Shown here piece after piece: positions 35,372 to 45,207 of a DNA stretch of 64,000 nt. Both the position numbers and the translations under genes were made by a program. Below the pieces are notes generated by a model. That model saw only the letters and a list, made by a program, of their open reading frames with translations. It did not search any database and had not been told where the DNA came from. Positions within the stretch are counted from its first letter, which is position 1, and each line of letters opens with the position of its first letter. This DNA is from an uncultured Tateyamaria sp. (lineage in GTDB: Bacteria; Pseudomonadota; Alphaproteobacteria; Rhodobacterales; Rhodobacteraceae). The stretch lies in the NCBI RefSeq assembly GCF_947503705.1, contig NZ_CANNES010000003.1, positions 248,001-312,000 of the forward strand, read 5' to 3'.

Positions 35372-36018
35372 TTGGCAAGATCACGGGCCGTATTGATTAC
35401 CGCGCCACCGATCACGTTTTGATCGATGTGCGCGGCGTTGGTTATATTGTTTATTGTTCCGAGCGCACGATGGCGTCCTTGCCCGGTGTCGGTCAGGTTT
35501 GTGCGTTGTTTACCGACCTGGTGGTACGTGAGGATCTGTTGCAGCTTTTTGGGTTTCCCACTTTGGCTGAAAAGGAATGGCACCGTTTGCTCACCTCTGT
35601 GCAGGGCGTCGGGGCCAAGGCGTCGCTGGCCATTCTGGGCACGCTTGGCACTGATGGGGTGAGCCGTGCGATTGCCTTGGGCGATTGGAATGCCGTCAAG
35701 GCGGCCAAGGGCATCGGCCCCAAGATTGCGCAGCGTGTCGTGCTGGACCTGAAGGACAAGGCCCCGTCGGTGATGGCAATGGGCGGTACGGTGGCCCAAG
35801 CGATGGGCGATGCCGAGGCAGAGGTGATCGAGCCGGTTGTTGTGACGGCGGCGCCCGCCTCAACTGCGCAGGCGGATGCGCTGTCGGCCCTGGGCAATCT
35901 GGGCTATGGCCCGTCTGATGCGGCGGCTGCCGTGGCGCAGGCCGCCGGTGAGGCCCCGGATGCGGATACGCCTGCGCTGATCCGCGCAGCATTGAAACTG
36001 TTGGCCCCCAAGGGCTAG
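35368..36018 (+). CDS. ruvA: Holliday junction branch migration protein RuvA
   Basis: 216-residue RuvA, the junction-recognition tetramer that loads RuvB. Domain I OB fold ([26 protein letters not shown]), domain II with two HhH motifs ([31 protein letters not shown]), an acidic flexible linker around residues 140-165, and the C-terminal domain III ([15 protein letters not shown]) that binds RuvB. Coupled to ruvC. Confidence 0.97.
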   Translation: MIGKITGRIDYRATDHVLIDVRGVGYIVYCSERTMASLPGVGQVCALFTDLVVREDLLQLFGFPTLAEKEWHRLLTSVQGVGAKASLAILGTLGTDGVSRAIALGDWNAVKAAKGIGPKIAQRVVLDLKDKAPSVMAMGGTVAQAMGDAEAEVIEPVVVTAAPASTAQADALSALGNLGYGPSDAAAAVAQAAGEAPDADTPALIRAALKLLAPKG

Positions 36019-36023
36019 GGATA

Positions 36024-36050
36024 GCGCACAACGCGTGCGCCTTACGAGGG
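36024..36050 (+). repeat. hairpin-CTTACGAGGG element holding the ruvB ribosome binding site
   Basis: GCGCAC/GTGCGC stem with loop AACGC (36024-36040), directly followed by CTTACGAGGG (36041-36050). The GAGGG is spaced 7 nt from the ruvB ATG, so the repeat element supplies the Shine-Dalgarno sequence. A hairpin just upstream could influence ruvB translation. Confidence 0.6.
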
Positions 36051-36057
36051 AAAGTGA

Positions 36058-37080
36058 ATGTCTGACGCCCCTGATCCCACAATGCGCCCGGCCCCCTTGC
36101 CCGAGGATCATGACCGCGCCTTGCGCCCTCAGACCCTCGAGGATTTCGTAGGTCAGGCCGAGGCCCGCGCGAACCTGCGTGTCTTTATTCAATCTGCCCG
36201 CCAACGTGGCGAGGCGATGGATCACACTCTGTTTCACGGCCCCCCCGGTCTGGGCAAGACCACCCTGGCCCAGATCATGGCCCGCGAGTTGGGCGTGAAT
36301 TTCCGCATGACCTCGGGCCCGGTTCTGGCCCGTGCGGGTGACCTGGCCGCGATCCTGACCAATCTGGAGGCCCGCGATGTCCTTTTTATCGATGAAATCC
36401 ATCGCCTGAACCCTGTGGTTGAAGAGGTGCTTTATCCCGCTTTGGAGGATTTCGAGCTGGATCTGGTCATTGGCGAGGGCCCGGCCGCCCGGACCGTGCG
36501 CATCGAATTGCAGCCCTTTACCCTTGTTGGTGCCACGACCCGGATGGGGTTGTTGACCACGCCCCTGCGTGACCGCTTTGGTATTCCGACGCGGTTGCAG
36601 TTTTATACTGAGGATGAACTGTTCACCATCGTGGAGCGTAATGCCCGCAAGCTCGGCGCCCCTGCGGACGAAGGCGGCGCGCGCGAGATTGCCCGCCGTG
36701 CGCGCGGCACGCCCCGGATTGCGGGTCGGTTGCTGCGCCGGGTTGTGGATTTTGCCATTGTCGATGGCGATGGCCGGGTGACGCAGGAACTGGCGGACAG
36801 TGCGTTGACCCGGTTGGGTGTGGACCATCTGGGGCTGGACGGGGCGGATCGCCGCTATCTTGGCCTGATGGCCGAGCATTATGGTGGCGGGCCGGTTGGC
36901 GTCGAGACGCTGTCGGCCGCCTTGTCCGAAAGCCGCGATGCGTTGGAAGAGGTGATCGAGCCGTACCTTTTGCAGCAGGGGCTGATCCAGCGCACTCCAA
37001 GGGGCCGGATGCTGGCGCCCCGGGCCTGGCGGCATCTGGGTCTGGATGCGCCACGTGTTGCGGGCGATTTGTTTGAGTGA
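36058..37080 (+). CDS. ruvB: Holliday junction branch migration helicase RuvB
   Basis: 340-residue AAA+ motor. Walker [10 protein letters not shown] (residues 61-69), Walker [10 protein letters not shown], sensor 1 LVGATTR with the [14 protein letters not shown] arginine-finger region, and a C-terminal winged helix. Cotranscribed with ruvCA; the 39-nt gap to ruvA holds a hairpin element. Confidence 0.97.
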   Translation: MSDAPDPTMRPAPLPEDHDRALRPQTLEDFVGQAEARANLRVFIQSARQRGEAMDHTLFHGPPGLGKTTLAQIMARELGVNFRMTSGPVLARAGDLAAILTNLEARDVLFIDEIHRLNPVVEEVLYPALEDFELDLVIGEGPAARTVRIELQPFTLVGATTRMGLLTTPLRDRFGIPTRLQFYTEDELFTIVERNARKLGAPADEGGAREIARRARGTPRIAGRLLRRVVDFAIVDGDGRVTQELADSALTRLGVDHLGLDGADRRYLGLMAEHYGGGPVGVETLSAALSESRDALEEVIEPYLLQQGLIQRTPRGRMLAPRAWRHLGLDAPRVAGDLFE

Positions 37081-37112
37081 ATCTATGGTTTGCGCCTGCG
37101 GCGGGCGTTGGC

Positions 37113-37160
37113 GGGGGGCCAGCCCCCCACACCCCCCGGAGTATTTTTGAAGAAAAGAAG
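37113..37160 (+). terminator. hairpin plus CGGAGTATTT element after ruvB
   Basis: GGGGGG/CCCCCC stem with a tight CCAG loop (37113-37128), then GGAGTATTTTTGAAG and an A/G tail (37138-37160). One base differs from the tail at 19742-19764. It could end ruvCAB transcription, while the next gene begins only about 20 nt later. Confidence 0.6.
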
Positions 37161-37177
37161 ATGTGGAATTAGGGCGG

Positions 37178-37801
37178 ATGACGGCTGATGAGATCGAGGC
37201 GCTGTTTCGGCGCGAGAGCGGGGATTATACCTTTGCCCGCTGGGGGCGCCCTTTGGCGCCGGTGGTGTTTGGGGTGCAAGAGCAGACCCTGGGCACTGTG
37301 AAAGGCGCCATTGAGGCGGTGTGCCAATTGGCCGGGCACGAGATGGCCGAGACGGACCCGGAGCTTGGCGCAAATTTCATGTGGTTTTTCTTTGATGATT
37401 GGGCGGAGTTGCCGCAGGTGCCGGGCCTGGATCGTTTGGTGCCTGACCTGGAGCCTTTGGTGGCACGCTTGGAAGCCGCGGAGGCGAACCAGTACCGCGT
37501 CTTTCGCTTTGACCCGGCGGGGGCCATTCAGGCCTGTTTCGTGTTTCTGCGCATGGACCGGCATTTGAGCGCAGTTCCCGCCGAGACGCTTGCCTTGTCA
37601 CAGGTTGTCCAGTCGATGCTGCTTTGGTCTGATCTGGCGTTTCGCGATCGCTCGCCCTTGGCCGTGGCCGGAGAGACGACGGTTTTGCGTCCCGATATCG
37701 CGGCCCTGATCCGCGCCGCTTATGATCCGGTGATGCCTGTCGCGGCGGATGATGCCAGTCACGCGCTGCGCCTGTCGGCGCGGATGATGCGTGCCAGCTG
37801 A
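37178..37801 (+). CDS. uncharacterised protein
   Basis: 207-residue soluble protein of no family that I recognise. It has an acidic, aromatic-rich central part (ANFMWFFFDDWAELPQVPGLDRLVP) and no signal peptide or membrane helix. Start uncertain: ATG 37178 (MTADEIEALFRRES) or GTG 37163. It overlaps the methyltransferase gene downstream by 11 nt, so the two are probably co-expressed. Confidence 0.75.
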   Translation: MTADEIEALFRRESGDYTFARWGRPLAPVVFGVQEQTLGTVKGAIEAVCQLAGHEMAETDPELGANFMWFFFDDWAELPQVPGLDRLVPDLEPLVARLEAAEANQYRVFRFDPAGAIQACFVFLRMDRHLSAVPAETLALSQVVQSMLLWSDLAFRDRSPLAVAGETTVLRPDIAALIRAAYDPVMPVAADDASHALRLSARMMRAS

Positions 37802-38348
37802 GTCGCGCGGCATCCGCTGGGCCGCAATTGACCCTGCGCGCATTTGGTCTGGTTTTACGCACTGGTTTCCACCGCCGCCGGCCCGGGTTCTGGACGTGGG
37901 CGCGGGGACGGGGCGGGATGCGGCGTGGTTTGCAAGCCTTGGATATGATGTGGATTGTGTTGAACCCGACCGGTCCCTGTGGCCCGATGGAGCCGCATGG
38001 GGGCAGGGCGCATTGCCTGATCTGGAAGGTGTTACCGGCCCCTATGACCTGATCACAATCTGTGCGGTCTGGCATTTGGTGCCTGAACCCGCCTGGCGGG
38101 CCGCCTTTGCGCGCTTGGGGCATTTGGCATCATCCGAGGGGCGGTTGATCCTGTCCCTGCGCTGCCCGCCGATCAGGGATGCGGGTCAGGTCATTGCCAC
38201 CGCTGCAGCCGCAGGCTGGCATCCGGCCCATCACCAGCGCCGCGCGTCGGTTCAGCCGGGCAACCGCGACGCGGGTGTCATGTGGGATTGGTGCGTCTTT
38301 AGCCGGGTTGCACAAGGCCACGGGCCGCGTAAATTGGCCGTGACCTGA
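37791..38348 (+). CDS. class I SAM-dependent methyltransferase
   Basis: 185-residue methyltransferase. Motif I is VLDVGAGTGRDAAWFA (residues 33-48), the acidic motif-II Glu follows in VDCVEPDRSLW, and an ITICAVWHLVPEPAWR block sits in the middle. GTG start at 37791 inside the end of the preceding gene. The substrate is unknown. Confidence 0.8.
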   Translation: MPAESRGIRWAAIDPARIWSGFTHWFPPPPARVLDVGAGTGRDAAWFASLGYDVDCVEPDRSLWPDGAAWGQGALPDLEGVTGPYDLITICAVWHLVPEPAWRAAFARLGHLASSEGRLILSLRCPPIRDAGQVIATAAAAGWHPAHHQRRASVQPGNRDAGVMWDWCVFSRVAQGHGPRKLAVT

Positions 38349-38365
38349 TCAAGGAGGCCCGCGCC

Positions 38366-38755
38366 ATGGCCCATCGCTTTCCCATCACCGTCTTTTACGA
38401 AGACACCGACATGGCGGGCATTGTCTATTACGCCAATTACCTGCGCTATATCGAGCGCGCCCGCTCTACCATCGTGGAAGAGATGGGGGTGGACCAAAAC
38501 GCCATGCGCGCAAATGGCATCGTCTTTGCCATCACCCGGGTCGAGGCGGACTATATCGGGGCGGCCCGTCTGGGGGACCGTTTGGATGTGGTCACCACCC
38601 ACCAAGCCGCTAGCCCGGCCCGCTGGACCTTTGATCAAGAGGTGCGCCGGGGTGACGATCTGATCTTTCGTGCCCATGTGGTGGCGGTGTGCATGACCAC
38701 AGCCGGAAAACCCACGCGCCTGCCTGCGGAAATCCGCGCAATGATTGGCAAATAG
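38366..38755 (+). CDS. ybgC: YbgC-family acyl-CoA thioesterase (Tol-Pal associated)
   Basis: 129-residue hotdog-fold 4-hydroxybenzoyl-CoA-type thioesterase. The N-terminal FYEDTDMAGIVYYANYL holds the catalytic Asp15. Shine-Dalgarno AAGGAGG precedes the ATG. First gene of the classical ybgC-tolQRAB-pal-cpoB cluster; it is thought to act in phospholipid or envelope metabolism at the inner membrane. Confidence 0.94.
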   Translation: MAHRFPITVFYEDTDMAGIVYYANYLRYIERARSTIVEEMGVDQNAMRANGIVFAITRVEADYIGAARLGDRLDVVTTHQAASPARWTFDQEVRRGDDLIFRAHVVAVCMTTAGKPTRLPAEIRAMIGK

Positions 38756-38855
38756 GGTCGTTCTGACGCCGAAGTGATAGCTTTCCCCTTGGCCGTGGGC
38801 TATGCTGGGCTGCAATAAGGGCCGCAAATGAGCCCACCGAGCAAAGAGCAGGCAA

Positions 38856-39551
38856 ATGGAAGCAGACACCCTTGCCCTGGCGCATGAGATTGATTTCTCC
38901 ATGTGGGGGCTTTTCATGCGCGCAACCCTGACCGTGAAGCTGGTGATGATCATGTTGATCCTCGCCTCGTTCTGGTCCTGGGCCATCATCGTGCAAAAAC
39001 ACATCCTTTTTCGCAAAGCACGAACCGAGGCCGCCCGTTTTGACCGGGCCTTCTGGTCGGGGGAGCCGCTGGACGGCTTGTTTGAACAGATCGGGCCGGA
39101 ACCGGACGGGGCCGCCGAAAAGGTCTTTGCCGCTGGCATGGTCGAATGGCAACGCTCGCACCGAGACGATGGGGGCCTGATTGCCGGGGCCACGGCCCGG
39201 ATTGACCGCAGCATGGACGTGGCCATCAGCAAGCAGAGCGAAAAGCTGCAAAACGGTTTGACCATTTTGGCCACTGTGGGCTCTTCAGCGCCCTTCATTG
39301 GCCTGTTTGGCACCGTGATCGGCATCATGAACGCATTTATCGAGATTGCAGAGCAACAAAATACCAACCTTGCCGTTGTGGCCCCCGGCATTGCCGAAGC
39401 GCTTTTGGCCACGGGTTTGGGCCTGTTGGCGGCGATCCCGGCTGTTATTTTCTACAACAAGCTGAGCGCGGACAGCGACGCGATCACGTCCGGTTACGAG
39501 GCCTTTGCCGACGAATTTGCCACCATCCTCAGCCGCCAGTTGGACAGCTGA
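38856..39551 (+). CDS. tolQ: Tol-Pal system proton channel protein TolQ
   Basis: 231-residue MotA/TolQ/ExbB protein, inner membrane, three transmembrane helices (about residues 16-38, 135-158 and 168-192). It couples proton flow to TolA during cell division. The conserved block VGSSAPFIGLFGTVIGIMNAF marks helix 2. A 100-nt gap precedes it, enough for an internal promoter; the gap to tolR is 3 nt. Confidence 0.95.
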   Translation: MEADTLALAHEIDFSMWGLFMRATLTVKLVMIMLILASFWSWAIIVQKHILFRKARTEAARFDRAFWSGEPLDGLFEQIGPEPDGAAEKVFAAGMVEWQRSHRDDGGLIAGATARIDRSMDVAISKQSEKLQNGLTILATVGSSAPFIGLFGTVIGIMNAFIEIAEQQNTNLAVVAPGIAEALLATGLGLLAAIPAVIFYNKLSADSDAITSGYEAFADEFATILSRQLDS

Positions 39552-39554
39552 GCC

Positions 39555-40037
39555 GTGGGCGCCGGGACCATAGACAAGGACGAGGGTGGGGGCCGCAGAC
39601 GGCGTCGCCGCCGGTCCAAGCCGATGTCCGAGATCAACGTGACCCCGTTTGTCGATGTCATGTTGGTGCTGTTGATCATCTTTATGGTCGCCGCCCCCTT
39701 GTTGACGGTGGGCGTGCCGGTCGAGTTGCCGCGCACGGCGGCCGGTGCCTTGGCCGTAGACCAGGAAGAGCCGTTGACCATCACGATGACCGCTGAGGGC
39801 AGTGTGCAGATCCAGACCACCGAAGTGGACCGCAGTGATCTTGTGCCGCGTCTGCGCGCCATTGCCGCCGAACGGACCAGTGACCGCGTGTTTCTGCGGG
39901 CCGATGGCGCGGTGCCTTATGCGCAGGTGATGCAGGTGATGGGTGCGCTGAACGCGGGTGGTTTTGCCAATATCGGGCTGGTGACGGATATCGGCGGCCC
40001 GGCTTTGGATGGATCGCTGGACGGCGACGGGCAATAG
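39555..40037 (+). CDS. tolR: Tol-Pal system protein TolR
   Basis: 160-residue ExbD/TolR protein with one transmembrane helix (about residues 33-55, FVDVMLVLLIIFMVAA) containing the functional Asp, preceded by a strongly basic cytoplasmic segment (RRRRRRRSK). The rest is periplasmic. Starts at GTG 39555. Confidence 0.94.
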   Translation: MGAGTIDKDEGGGRRRRRRRSKPMSEINVTPFVDVMLVLLIIFMVAAPLLTVGVPVELPRTAAGALAVDQEEPLTITMTAEGSVQIQTTEVDRSDLVPRLRAIAAERTSDRVFLRADGAVPYAQVMQVMGALNAGGFANIGLVTDIGGPALDGSLDGDGQ

Positions 40038-40058
40038 GCCGATGTGGGGCTGCAAGCG

Positions 40059-41141
40059 GTGAACACGGGTCAGGTCATATCAGGAATTGGCCATGCGGGG
40101 CTGATTGGCTGGGTCCTGTTTGGCGGGGCCTTTCAGGCCGAGCCGTTGCCCTTTGAGGCAACCGACGTGTCTGTCATTTCTTCCGAGGCCTTTGAGGCGC
40201 TTTTGACCACGGGCCCGCAGCCTGATACCGCCACCGATGTGGCCTTGCCCGTGGCGCCAGAGGTTGATCCTGATCCCGTCGCCACGCCGACCCCTGATCC
40301 GGTCGTCGAGGCCGAGCCCCCCCAGATTGCCCCACAGCCTGAGCCCGAAACCGTGCCTGACACGCCCGAGCCCCTGGTTCAGCCGGTGCCCGAGATCGTC
40401 GAGACCGCCCCCGTCCCCCCGCAGCCACCCGAGATTGCGGCCCTGGTGCCTGAGATTGCGCCCCGTCCCGTGCCGCGCCCGTCCGACCGCGTCGCCCCGG
40501 AGGCGGTGGCCCCGCCGGAGCCGGAGGCGGCCCCTGATCCGGTTGAACAGGATGCGGTGAGTGCCGACGAGGGCACCGAAATCCCCGCTGAAGAGCAAGA
40601 GGCGACCGCCCCCGAAGAGGCTGCCACCGAGATTGTGACTGAGGCCGAGGAACCCGCAGGCGCCCCCACCACATCGCTGAGACCGCCAAGCCGCAGGCCG
40701 ACGCCGCCCGCGACGCAGACGGCTGAGACGCCCGCGCCCAGTGACACCACGGCGACGGCTGTGAATGACGCTTTGCGCGAGGCGCTGAGCGGCGGTGAAG
40801 ATGACATTCCGGCAGGCCCGCCCCTGTCTGCCGGGGAGAAGGACGCGTTGCGTGTGGCGGTGTCCAGTTGCTGGAATGTGGGGTCCTTGTCGTCGGAGGC
40901 GTTGCTGACCACCGTTGTGGTGGGCTTTGACATGACCCGCGAGGGACGCCCTGTTGGCCCTTCGATGCGCATGGTCTCAAGCACGGGCGGGTCGGCCAGC
41001 GCAGCCAATCAGGCCTATGAGGCCGCCCGGCGCGCAATCATCCGCTGCACCGGCGACGGATATCCATTGCCCATTGAAAAATACGGTCAATGGAGGGAAA
41101 TCGAGATCACGTTCAATCCCGAAAGGATGCGTATCAAATGA
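40059..41141 (+). CDS. tolA: TolA-like energy-transducing envelope protein
   Basis: About 360 residues. An N-terminal membrane anchor ([21 protein letters not shown]) is followed by a very long Pro/Glu/Val/Ala-rich stalk (about residues 50-235) in place of the Ala/Lys-rich helix of E. coli TolA, and a C-terminal TolA/TonB-like domain ([24 protein letters not shown] and following). Start uncertain: GTG 40059 or GTG 40044. The stop overlaps tolB (ATGA). The unusual stalk composition is normal for alphaproteobacteria. Confidence 0.88.
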   Translation: MNTGQVISGIGHAGLIGWVLFGGAFQAEPLPFEATDVSVISSEAFEALLTTGPQPDTATDVALPVAPEVDPDPVATPTPDPVVEAEPPQIAPQPEPETVPDTPEPLVQPVPEIVETAPVPPQPPEIAALVPEIAPRPVPRPSDRVAPEAVAPPEPEAAPDPVEQDAVSADEGTEIPAEEQEATAPEEAATEIVTEAEEPAGAPTTSLRPPSRRPTPPATQTAETPAPSDTTATAVNDALREALSGGEDDIPAGPPLSAGEKDALRVAVSSCWNVGSLSSEALLTTVVVGFDMTREGRPVGPSMRMVSSTGGSASAANQAYEAARRAIIRCTGDGYPLPIEKYGQWREIEITFNPERMRIK

Positions 41142-42454
41142 TGGTTCGAGTACTTTGTTTCTTGCTGATGGTTTTTGGTGCTGCCCCTGTGTTGGCGCAA
41201 AACGGACCTTTGCGGATCGAGATCACCGAAGGGGTGATTGAACCCTTGCCTTTTGCGGTGCCTGATCTGGTGCCCGAAACTGCGGGCAGCGCTGAGATGG
41301 GTGCCCAACTGGCCCGTGTCATCGCCGCGGACCTGACCGGCACGGGGCTGTTTCGCGAATTGCCTGCCAGCGCCTTTATCAGTCAGGTCAGCGACTTTGG
41401 CGCGCCGGTGCAATATGCCGATTGGAAGGCGATCAACGCCCAGGCCCTCGTGACGGGGGCCGTGAGTGTGCAGGGCAATCAGGTCACCGTGAAATTCCGC
41501 CTTTATGACGTGTTTTCAGGCACGGAACTGGGCGACGGTCTGCAATTTGCGGGCACGACGGATGGCTGGCGCCGCATTGCCCATAAGGTGGCCGATGCCG
41601 TCTATAGCCGGATCACGGGCGAGGGCGGGTATTTTGACAGCCGTGTGGTGTTTGTCTCGGAAACCGGCCCCAAGGCCGAGCGCCGCAAGCGCCTGGCTAT
41701 CATGGATTATGACGGGGCCAATGTGCAGTATCTGACAGGTTCCGAGGCCATTGTGCTTGCGCCGCGCTTTTCCGCCAATGGCGACCGGGTCCTGTATACC
41801 AGCTATGAAACCGGCTTTCCGCGCATCTATGTGCTGGATGTGGGATCGGTCCAGCGTCGGGTATTGGAAAGCCAGCAGGGCACGATGAGCTTTGCGCCCC
41901 GTTTTGCCCCCGATGGCCAAACGGTCGTCTATTCGGTGAGCCAGGGCAGCAACACCGACATCTATTCGATGCGTGTATCGACTGGGCAGGCCACCCGCCT
42001 GACCAATGCGCCCTCGATTGAAACGGCCCCCAGTTTTAGCCCCGATGGCAGTCAGATCGTCTTTGAAAGCGACCGGTCGGGCAGTCAGCAGCTTTATGTG
42101 ATGCCCGCCAGCGGAGGCGAGGCGCGCCGCATCTCCTTTGGCGAGGGTCGCTATGGCACGCCTGTCTGGTCGCCGCGTGGGGACCTCATTGCCTTTACCA
42201 AGCAGTCAAAAGGCCGGTTTCATATCGGTGTGATGCGGAATGATGGCAGCGAAGAGCGTCTTTTGACCGCCTCCTTCCTCGACGAGGGGCCCACGTGGTC
42301 CCCCAACGGCCGCGTGATCATGTTTGCCCGCGAAACCCAAGGCGCGGCTGGGCGGTCGAGCCTGTATTCGGTGGACATCACGGGCCGCAACCTGCGCCCG
42401 GTGCGCACGCCCGAAGGCGGCTCTGACCCTAGCTGGGGACCGCTGCAACCATAG
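41138..42454 (+). CDS. tolB: Tol-Pal system beta-propeller protein TolB
   Basis: 438-residue periplasmic protein. Signal peptide residues 1-20 (cleavage after VLA), N-terminal alpha/beta domain, then a six-bladed propeller with repeated SPDG/APDG-type blade motifs ([17 protein letters not shown] and others). It binds Pal and TolA. The ATG at 41138 overlaps the tolA stop. Confidence 0.96.
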   Translation: MMVRVLCFLLMVFGAAPVLAQNGPLRIEITEGVIEPLPFAVPDLVPETAGSAEMGAQLARVIAADLTGTGLFRELPASAFISQVSDFGAPVQYADWKAINAQALVTGAVSVQGNQVTVKFRLYDVFSGTELGDGLQFAGTTDGWRRIAHKVADAVYSRITGEGGYFDSRVVFVSETGPKAERRKRLAIMDYDGANVQYLTGSEAIVLAPRFSANGDRVLYTSYETGFPRIYVLDVGSVQRRVLESQQGTMSFAPRFAPDGQTVVYSVSQGSNTDIYSMRVSTGQATRLTNAPSIETAPSFSPDGSQIVFESDRSGSQQLYVMPASGGEARRISFGEGRYGTPVWSPRGDLIAFTKQSKGRFHIGVMRNDGSEERLLTASFLDEGPTWSPNGRVIMFARETQGAAGRSSLYSVDITGRNLRPVRTPEGGSDPSWGPLQP

Positions 42455-42531
42455 CGTCCGTTCCCTTGGGCGCGTGTTCGTGGTACACATGAAAAAAAGA
42501 AAAATAATCGAGACAAAAAGAGGCATAGGCC

Positions 42532-43050
42532 ATGAAACTTAAGACATCTGCTTTGATGCTTTGCGCGGCTCTGGCTGTGGCGGCATGTACCAACCCCAAC
42601 CGATTTGACAATCCTGCCGGTGGGGCCGGGGTGACCGATCCCTTCGCCAGTGACGTCGTGCCGGGCAGCGCATCTGACCCCGCATCGCCCGCCTATTTCC
42701 AACAGGCTGTAGGTGACCGGGTTCTGTTTGCAGTGGATCAATCCACGCTAACGCCCGAAGGGCGTGCGACACTGGATGGGCAGGCCGTCTGGCTCTTGTC
42801 CAATGGTGACTACACCGCCGTGATCGAAGGGCATGCGGACGAGCAAGGCACCCGTGAATATAACCTTGCCCTTGGCGCGCGCCGTGCCGATGCGGCCCGG
42901 TCCTATCTGGTGAGCCAAGGTGTGCCCGCAAGCCGTTTGCAGGTTGTCAGCTATGGCAAGGAACGCCCCATCGAAGTGTGCAGCGACGAGACATGCTATG
43001 CCAAGAACCGCCGTGCTGTTACAGTGCTGGCTGGCGGTTTGACGGGGTAA
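42532..43050 (+). CDS. pal: peptidoglycan-associated lipoprotein Pal
   Basis: 172-residue outer-membrane lipoprotein. Lipobox AVAAC with lipidated Cys19; C-terminal OmpA-like peptidoglycan-binding domain (FAVDQSTLTPEGRATL; VIEGHADEQGTREYNLALGARRA). A 77-nt gap with an A-rich leader precedes it, so separate expression is possible. Confidence 0.97.
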   Translation: MKLKTSALMLCAALAVAACTNPNRFDNPAGGAGVTDPFASDVVPGSASDPASPAYFQQAVGDRVLFAVDQSTLTPEGRATLDGQAVWLLSNGDYTAVIEGHADEQGTREYNLALGARRADAARSYLVSQGVPASRLQVVSYGKERPIEVCSDETCYAKNRRAVTVLAGGLTG

Positions 43051-43056
43051 AGGGCG

Positions 43057-43878
43057 ATGCCAATGATCCGATTTCTGGCAGCAGGTGCCGTGGCACTGGC
43101 CCTTGTGGGACCAGGTGCGGCGGTAGCACAGGATCAGACCCTGGCCGATATTCGGCAGGAACTGACGGTTCTGAACGTGGAAGTCCAAAAGCTGCGCCGC
43201 GAGTTGTCCACCACGGGAACCGTCAACACGTCGCTTGGCGGCGGCGATACGCTGGCCCGTCTTGACGCGATCGAGCTGGAATTGCGCCGGCTGACCGGCA
43301 AGACCGAAGAGCTGGAATTTCGGATCGACGTGATCGTGCGGGACGGGACCAACAGGATCGGTGATCTGGAGTTTCGTCTGGTAGAGCTGGAAGGCGGCGA
43401 CGTGACGCAGCTTGGCCAGACCTCGACACTGGGTGGGGGGGCGGCCCCCGAGACGGCGGCTGTTGCACCCGCCCCGCAAGCTGAAACGCAATTGGCCGAA
43501 CAGGAAAAGGCGGATTTCGAGCGGGCGCAGGAGGCGCTCGCCGCCCGTGACTTTCGCGCCGCCGCAGACCAGTTTGCGGCCTTTAATGAGACCTATCCGG
43601 GCGGCCCCCTTGCAATAGAGGTTGAGTTGCGTCGCGGTCAGGCCCTGGAAGGGCTGGGCGATGTGCGCGAGGCCGCGCGCGCCTACTTGAGCGCCTTTAC
43701 ATTGGGTCAGCAAAGCACGCAGGCGCCTGAGGCGTTGTATCGCCTTGGGGCGGCCCTGGGCCGGTTGGGCCAAAGCCAGGAGGCCTGTGTGACGCTTTCG
43801 GAAGTGGCCGTGCGCTATCCCACGACCCCCTTTATTGCGGATGCCGAAGCGGCCCGCCAGAACATCGGTTGTTCCTGA
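43057..43878 (+). CDS. cpoB: Tol-Pal associated periplasmic protein CpoB (YbgF)
   Basis: 273-residue periplasmic protein: signal peptide (residues 1-25), a coiled-coil segment (about 28-115) and TPR repeats in the C-terminal half (DFERAQEALAARDFRAAADQF, then two more). CpoB coordinates peptidoglycan synthesis with outer-membrane constriction. Starts 6 nt after pal; an ATG two codons later is the alternative. Confidence 0.92.
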   Translation: MPMIRFLAAGAVALALVGPGAAVAQDQTLADIRQELTVLNVEVQKLRRELSTTGTVNTSLGGGDTLARLDAIELELRRLTGKTEELEFRIDVIVRDGTNRIGDLEFRLVELEGGDVTQLGQTSTLGGGAAPETAAVAPAPQAETQLAEQEKADFERAQEALAARDFRAAADQFAAFNETYPGGPLAIEVELRRGQALEGLGDVREAARAYLSAFTLGQQSTQAPEALYRLGAALGRLGQSQEACVTLSEVAVRYPTTPFIADAEAARQNIGCS

Positions 43879-43881
43879 GCC

Positions 43882-45129
43882 ATGTGCGCCGCGCTTATCG
43901 ACAGCGTGGCCGCCGTGCTGGGGGAAACGCCTCCGAAACGTCTGGGTGTCGCGGTGTCGGGCGGCGGGGACTCCGTGGCCCTTCTTGCCGTCCTGGTGGC
44001 CTATGCCAAGGATCATGAGATTGAGCTGCATGTGGTCAGTGTCGATCATGGCGTGCGCCCCGAGGCAAAGCAGGAAATCTCTTTTGTAACAGACCTTTGC
44101 GCCCGCTGGGACCTGCCGCATCACGTGGAATACTGGACCGGATGGAACGGGCAGGGCAACTTTCAGGCCAATGCCCGCGACGCTCGCTATGCGCTGATGG
44201 CCGACTGGGCCTATGCCAACGACATCGGCCATATCGCGCTGGGTCACACCGCTGACGATCAGGCTGAAACATTTGTCATGCGCCTGGCGCGCGGGGCCGG
44301 TGTGGACGGGTTGAGCGCTATGGCTCCGCGCCGTGTCACACATGGGATCACCTGGATCAGGCCGTTCTTGCATGTGGAGCGGGCCGCCCTGCGCACCTAT
44401 TTGCAAGCCGCGCGCATCAGCTGGTGCGAGGACCCCAGCAATGAAAACCGCGATTATGAACGGATAAAGGTGCGCGATGCGCTGACGGTATTGGGCACGC
44501 TGGGCATCACCATTGACGGGTTGGTGCAAGTGTCCCACCACATGACCAAGGCCCGTGAGGCGCTGGATTGGCAGACCTTTTTGGCGGCCCGCGATGTGGC
44601 CACCATCCAGCATGGGGTCGTGGCCCTCGACAAGCGTCGGTTTTTCACGAACCCGGACGAGATCACCCGCAGGCTTTTGGTTCATTCGGTGACGTGGGTG
44701 TCAGGCAGCGGCTATGCCCCGCGTGGGGCGGCGGTGACCCGTGCGCTGACGGCCGTGCGGGCAGGGCAGACAACCACGTTGGACGGGTGTCAGATCGAGG
44801 TTGATGGCCCGGCGGTCTGGGTGTTTCGCGAACACAACGCCGTGCGCGACACAGTGTGCGAGGTGGGCGAGACCTGGGACGATCGCTGGCTGATTGACGG
44901 GCCGGAGGATGACCCCGACCTTGAGGTCCGTGCCTTGGGATTTGAGGCGCTGGCGCACATTGACGGGTGGCGCGACATCGGCTTGCCCCGTGCGGCCCTC
45001 GCGGCCTCTCCGTCGGTGTGGTATGATGCCACTCTGGTCGCCGCCCCCATCGCCCAGCCGGACGAGGATTGGGCGGCCCATCTGGATGGTGGGGCAGATG
45101 CCTATTTTGCCGCGCTATTATCGCATTGA
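43882..45129 (+). CDS. tilS: tRNA(Ile)-lysidine synthetase
   Basis: 415-residue ATP-dependent N-type PP-loop enzyme that converts C34 of tRNA-Ile(CAU) to lysidine. The PP-loop motif SGGGDS is at residues 26-31, followed by VSVDHGVRPEAKQE and the GHTADDQAETFVMRLARG block. Starts 3 nt after cpoB and is followed by ftsH, the usual gene order. Confidence 0.95.
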   Translation: MCAALIDSVAAVLGETPPKRLGVAVSGGGDSVALLAVLVAYAKDHEIELHVVSVDHGVRPEAKQEISFVTDLCARWDLPHHVEYWTGWNGQGNFQANARDARYALMADWAYANDIGHIALGHTADDQAETFVMRLARGAGVDGLSAMAPRRVTHGITWIRPFLHVERAALRTYLQAARISWCEDPSNENRDYERIKVRDALTVLGTLGITIDGLVQVSHHMTKAREALDWQTFLAARDVATIQHGVVALDKRRFFTNPDEITRRLLVHSVTWVSGSGYAPRGAAVTRALTAVRAGQTTTLDGCQIEVDGPAVWVFREHNAVRDTVCEVGETWDDRWLIDGPEDDPDLEVRALGFEALAHIDGWRDIGLPRAALAASPSVWYDATLVAAPIAQPDEDWAAHLDGGADAYFAALLSH

Positions 45130-45207
45130 ACTGAGCGCACTACTCTCTATCTTATAGACAACACTGCACGTGATGCGTCGCAGTCTGAACTTATCGGGAG
45201 AATTTCC

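Noticed and set aside
40200-40740. Low-complexity Pro/Glu/Val coding stretch as a tandem repeat or mobile element
   Set aside because: It is the disordered stalk of TolA, in frame and flanked by anchor and C-terminal domain; such stalks are typical of alphaproteobacterial TolA.
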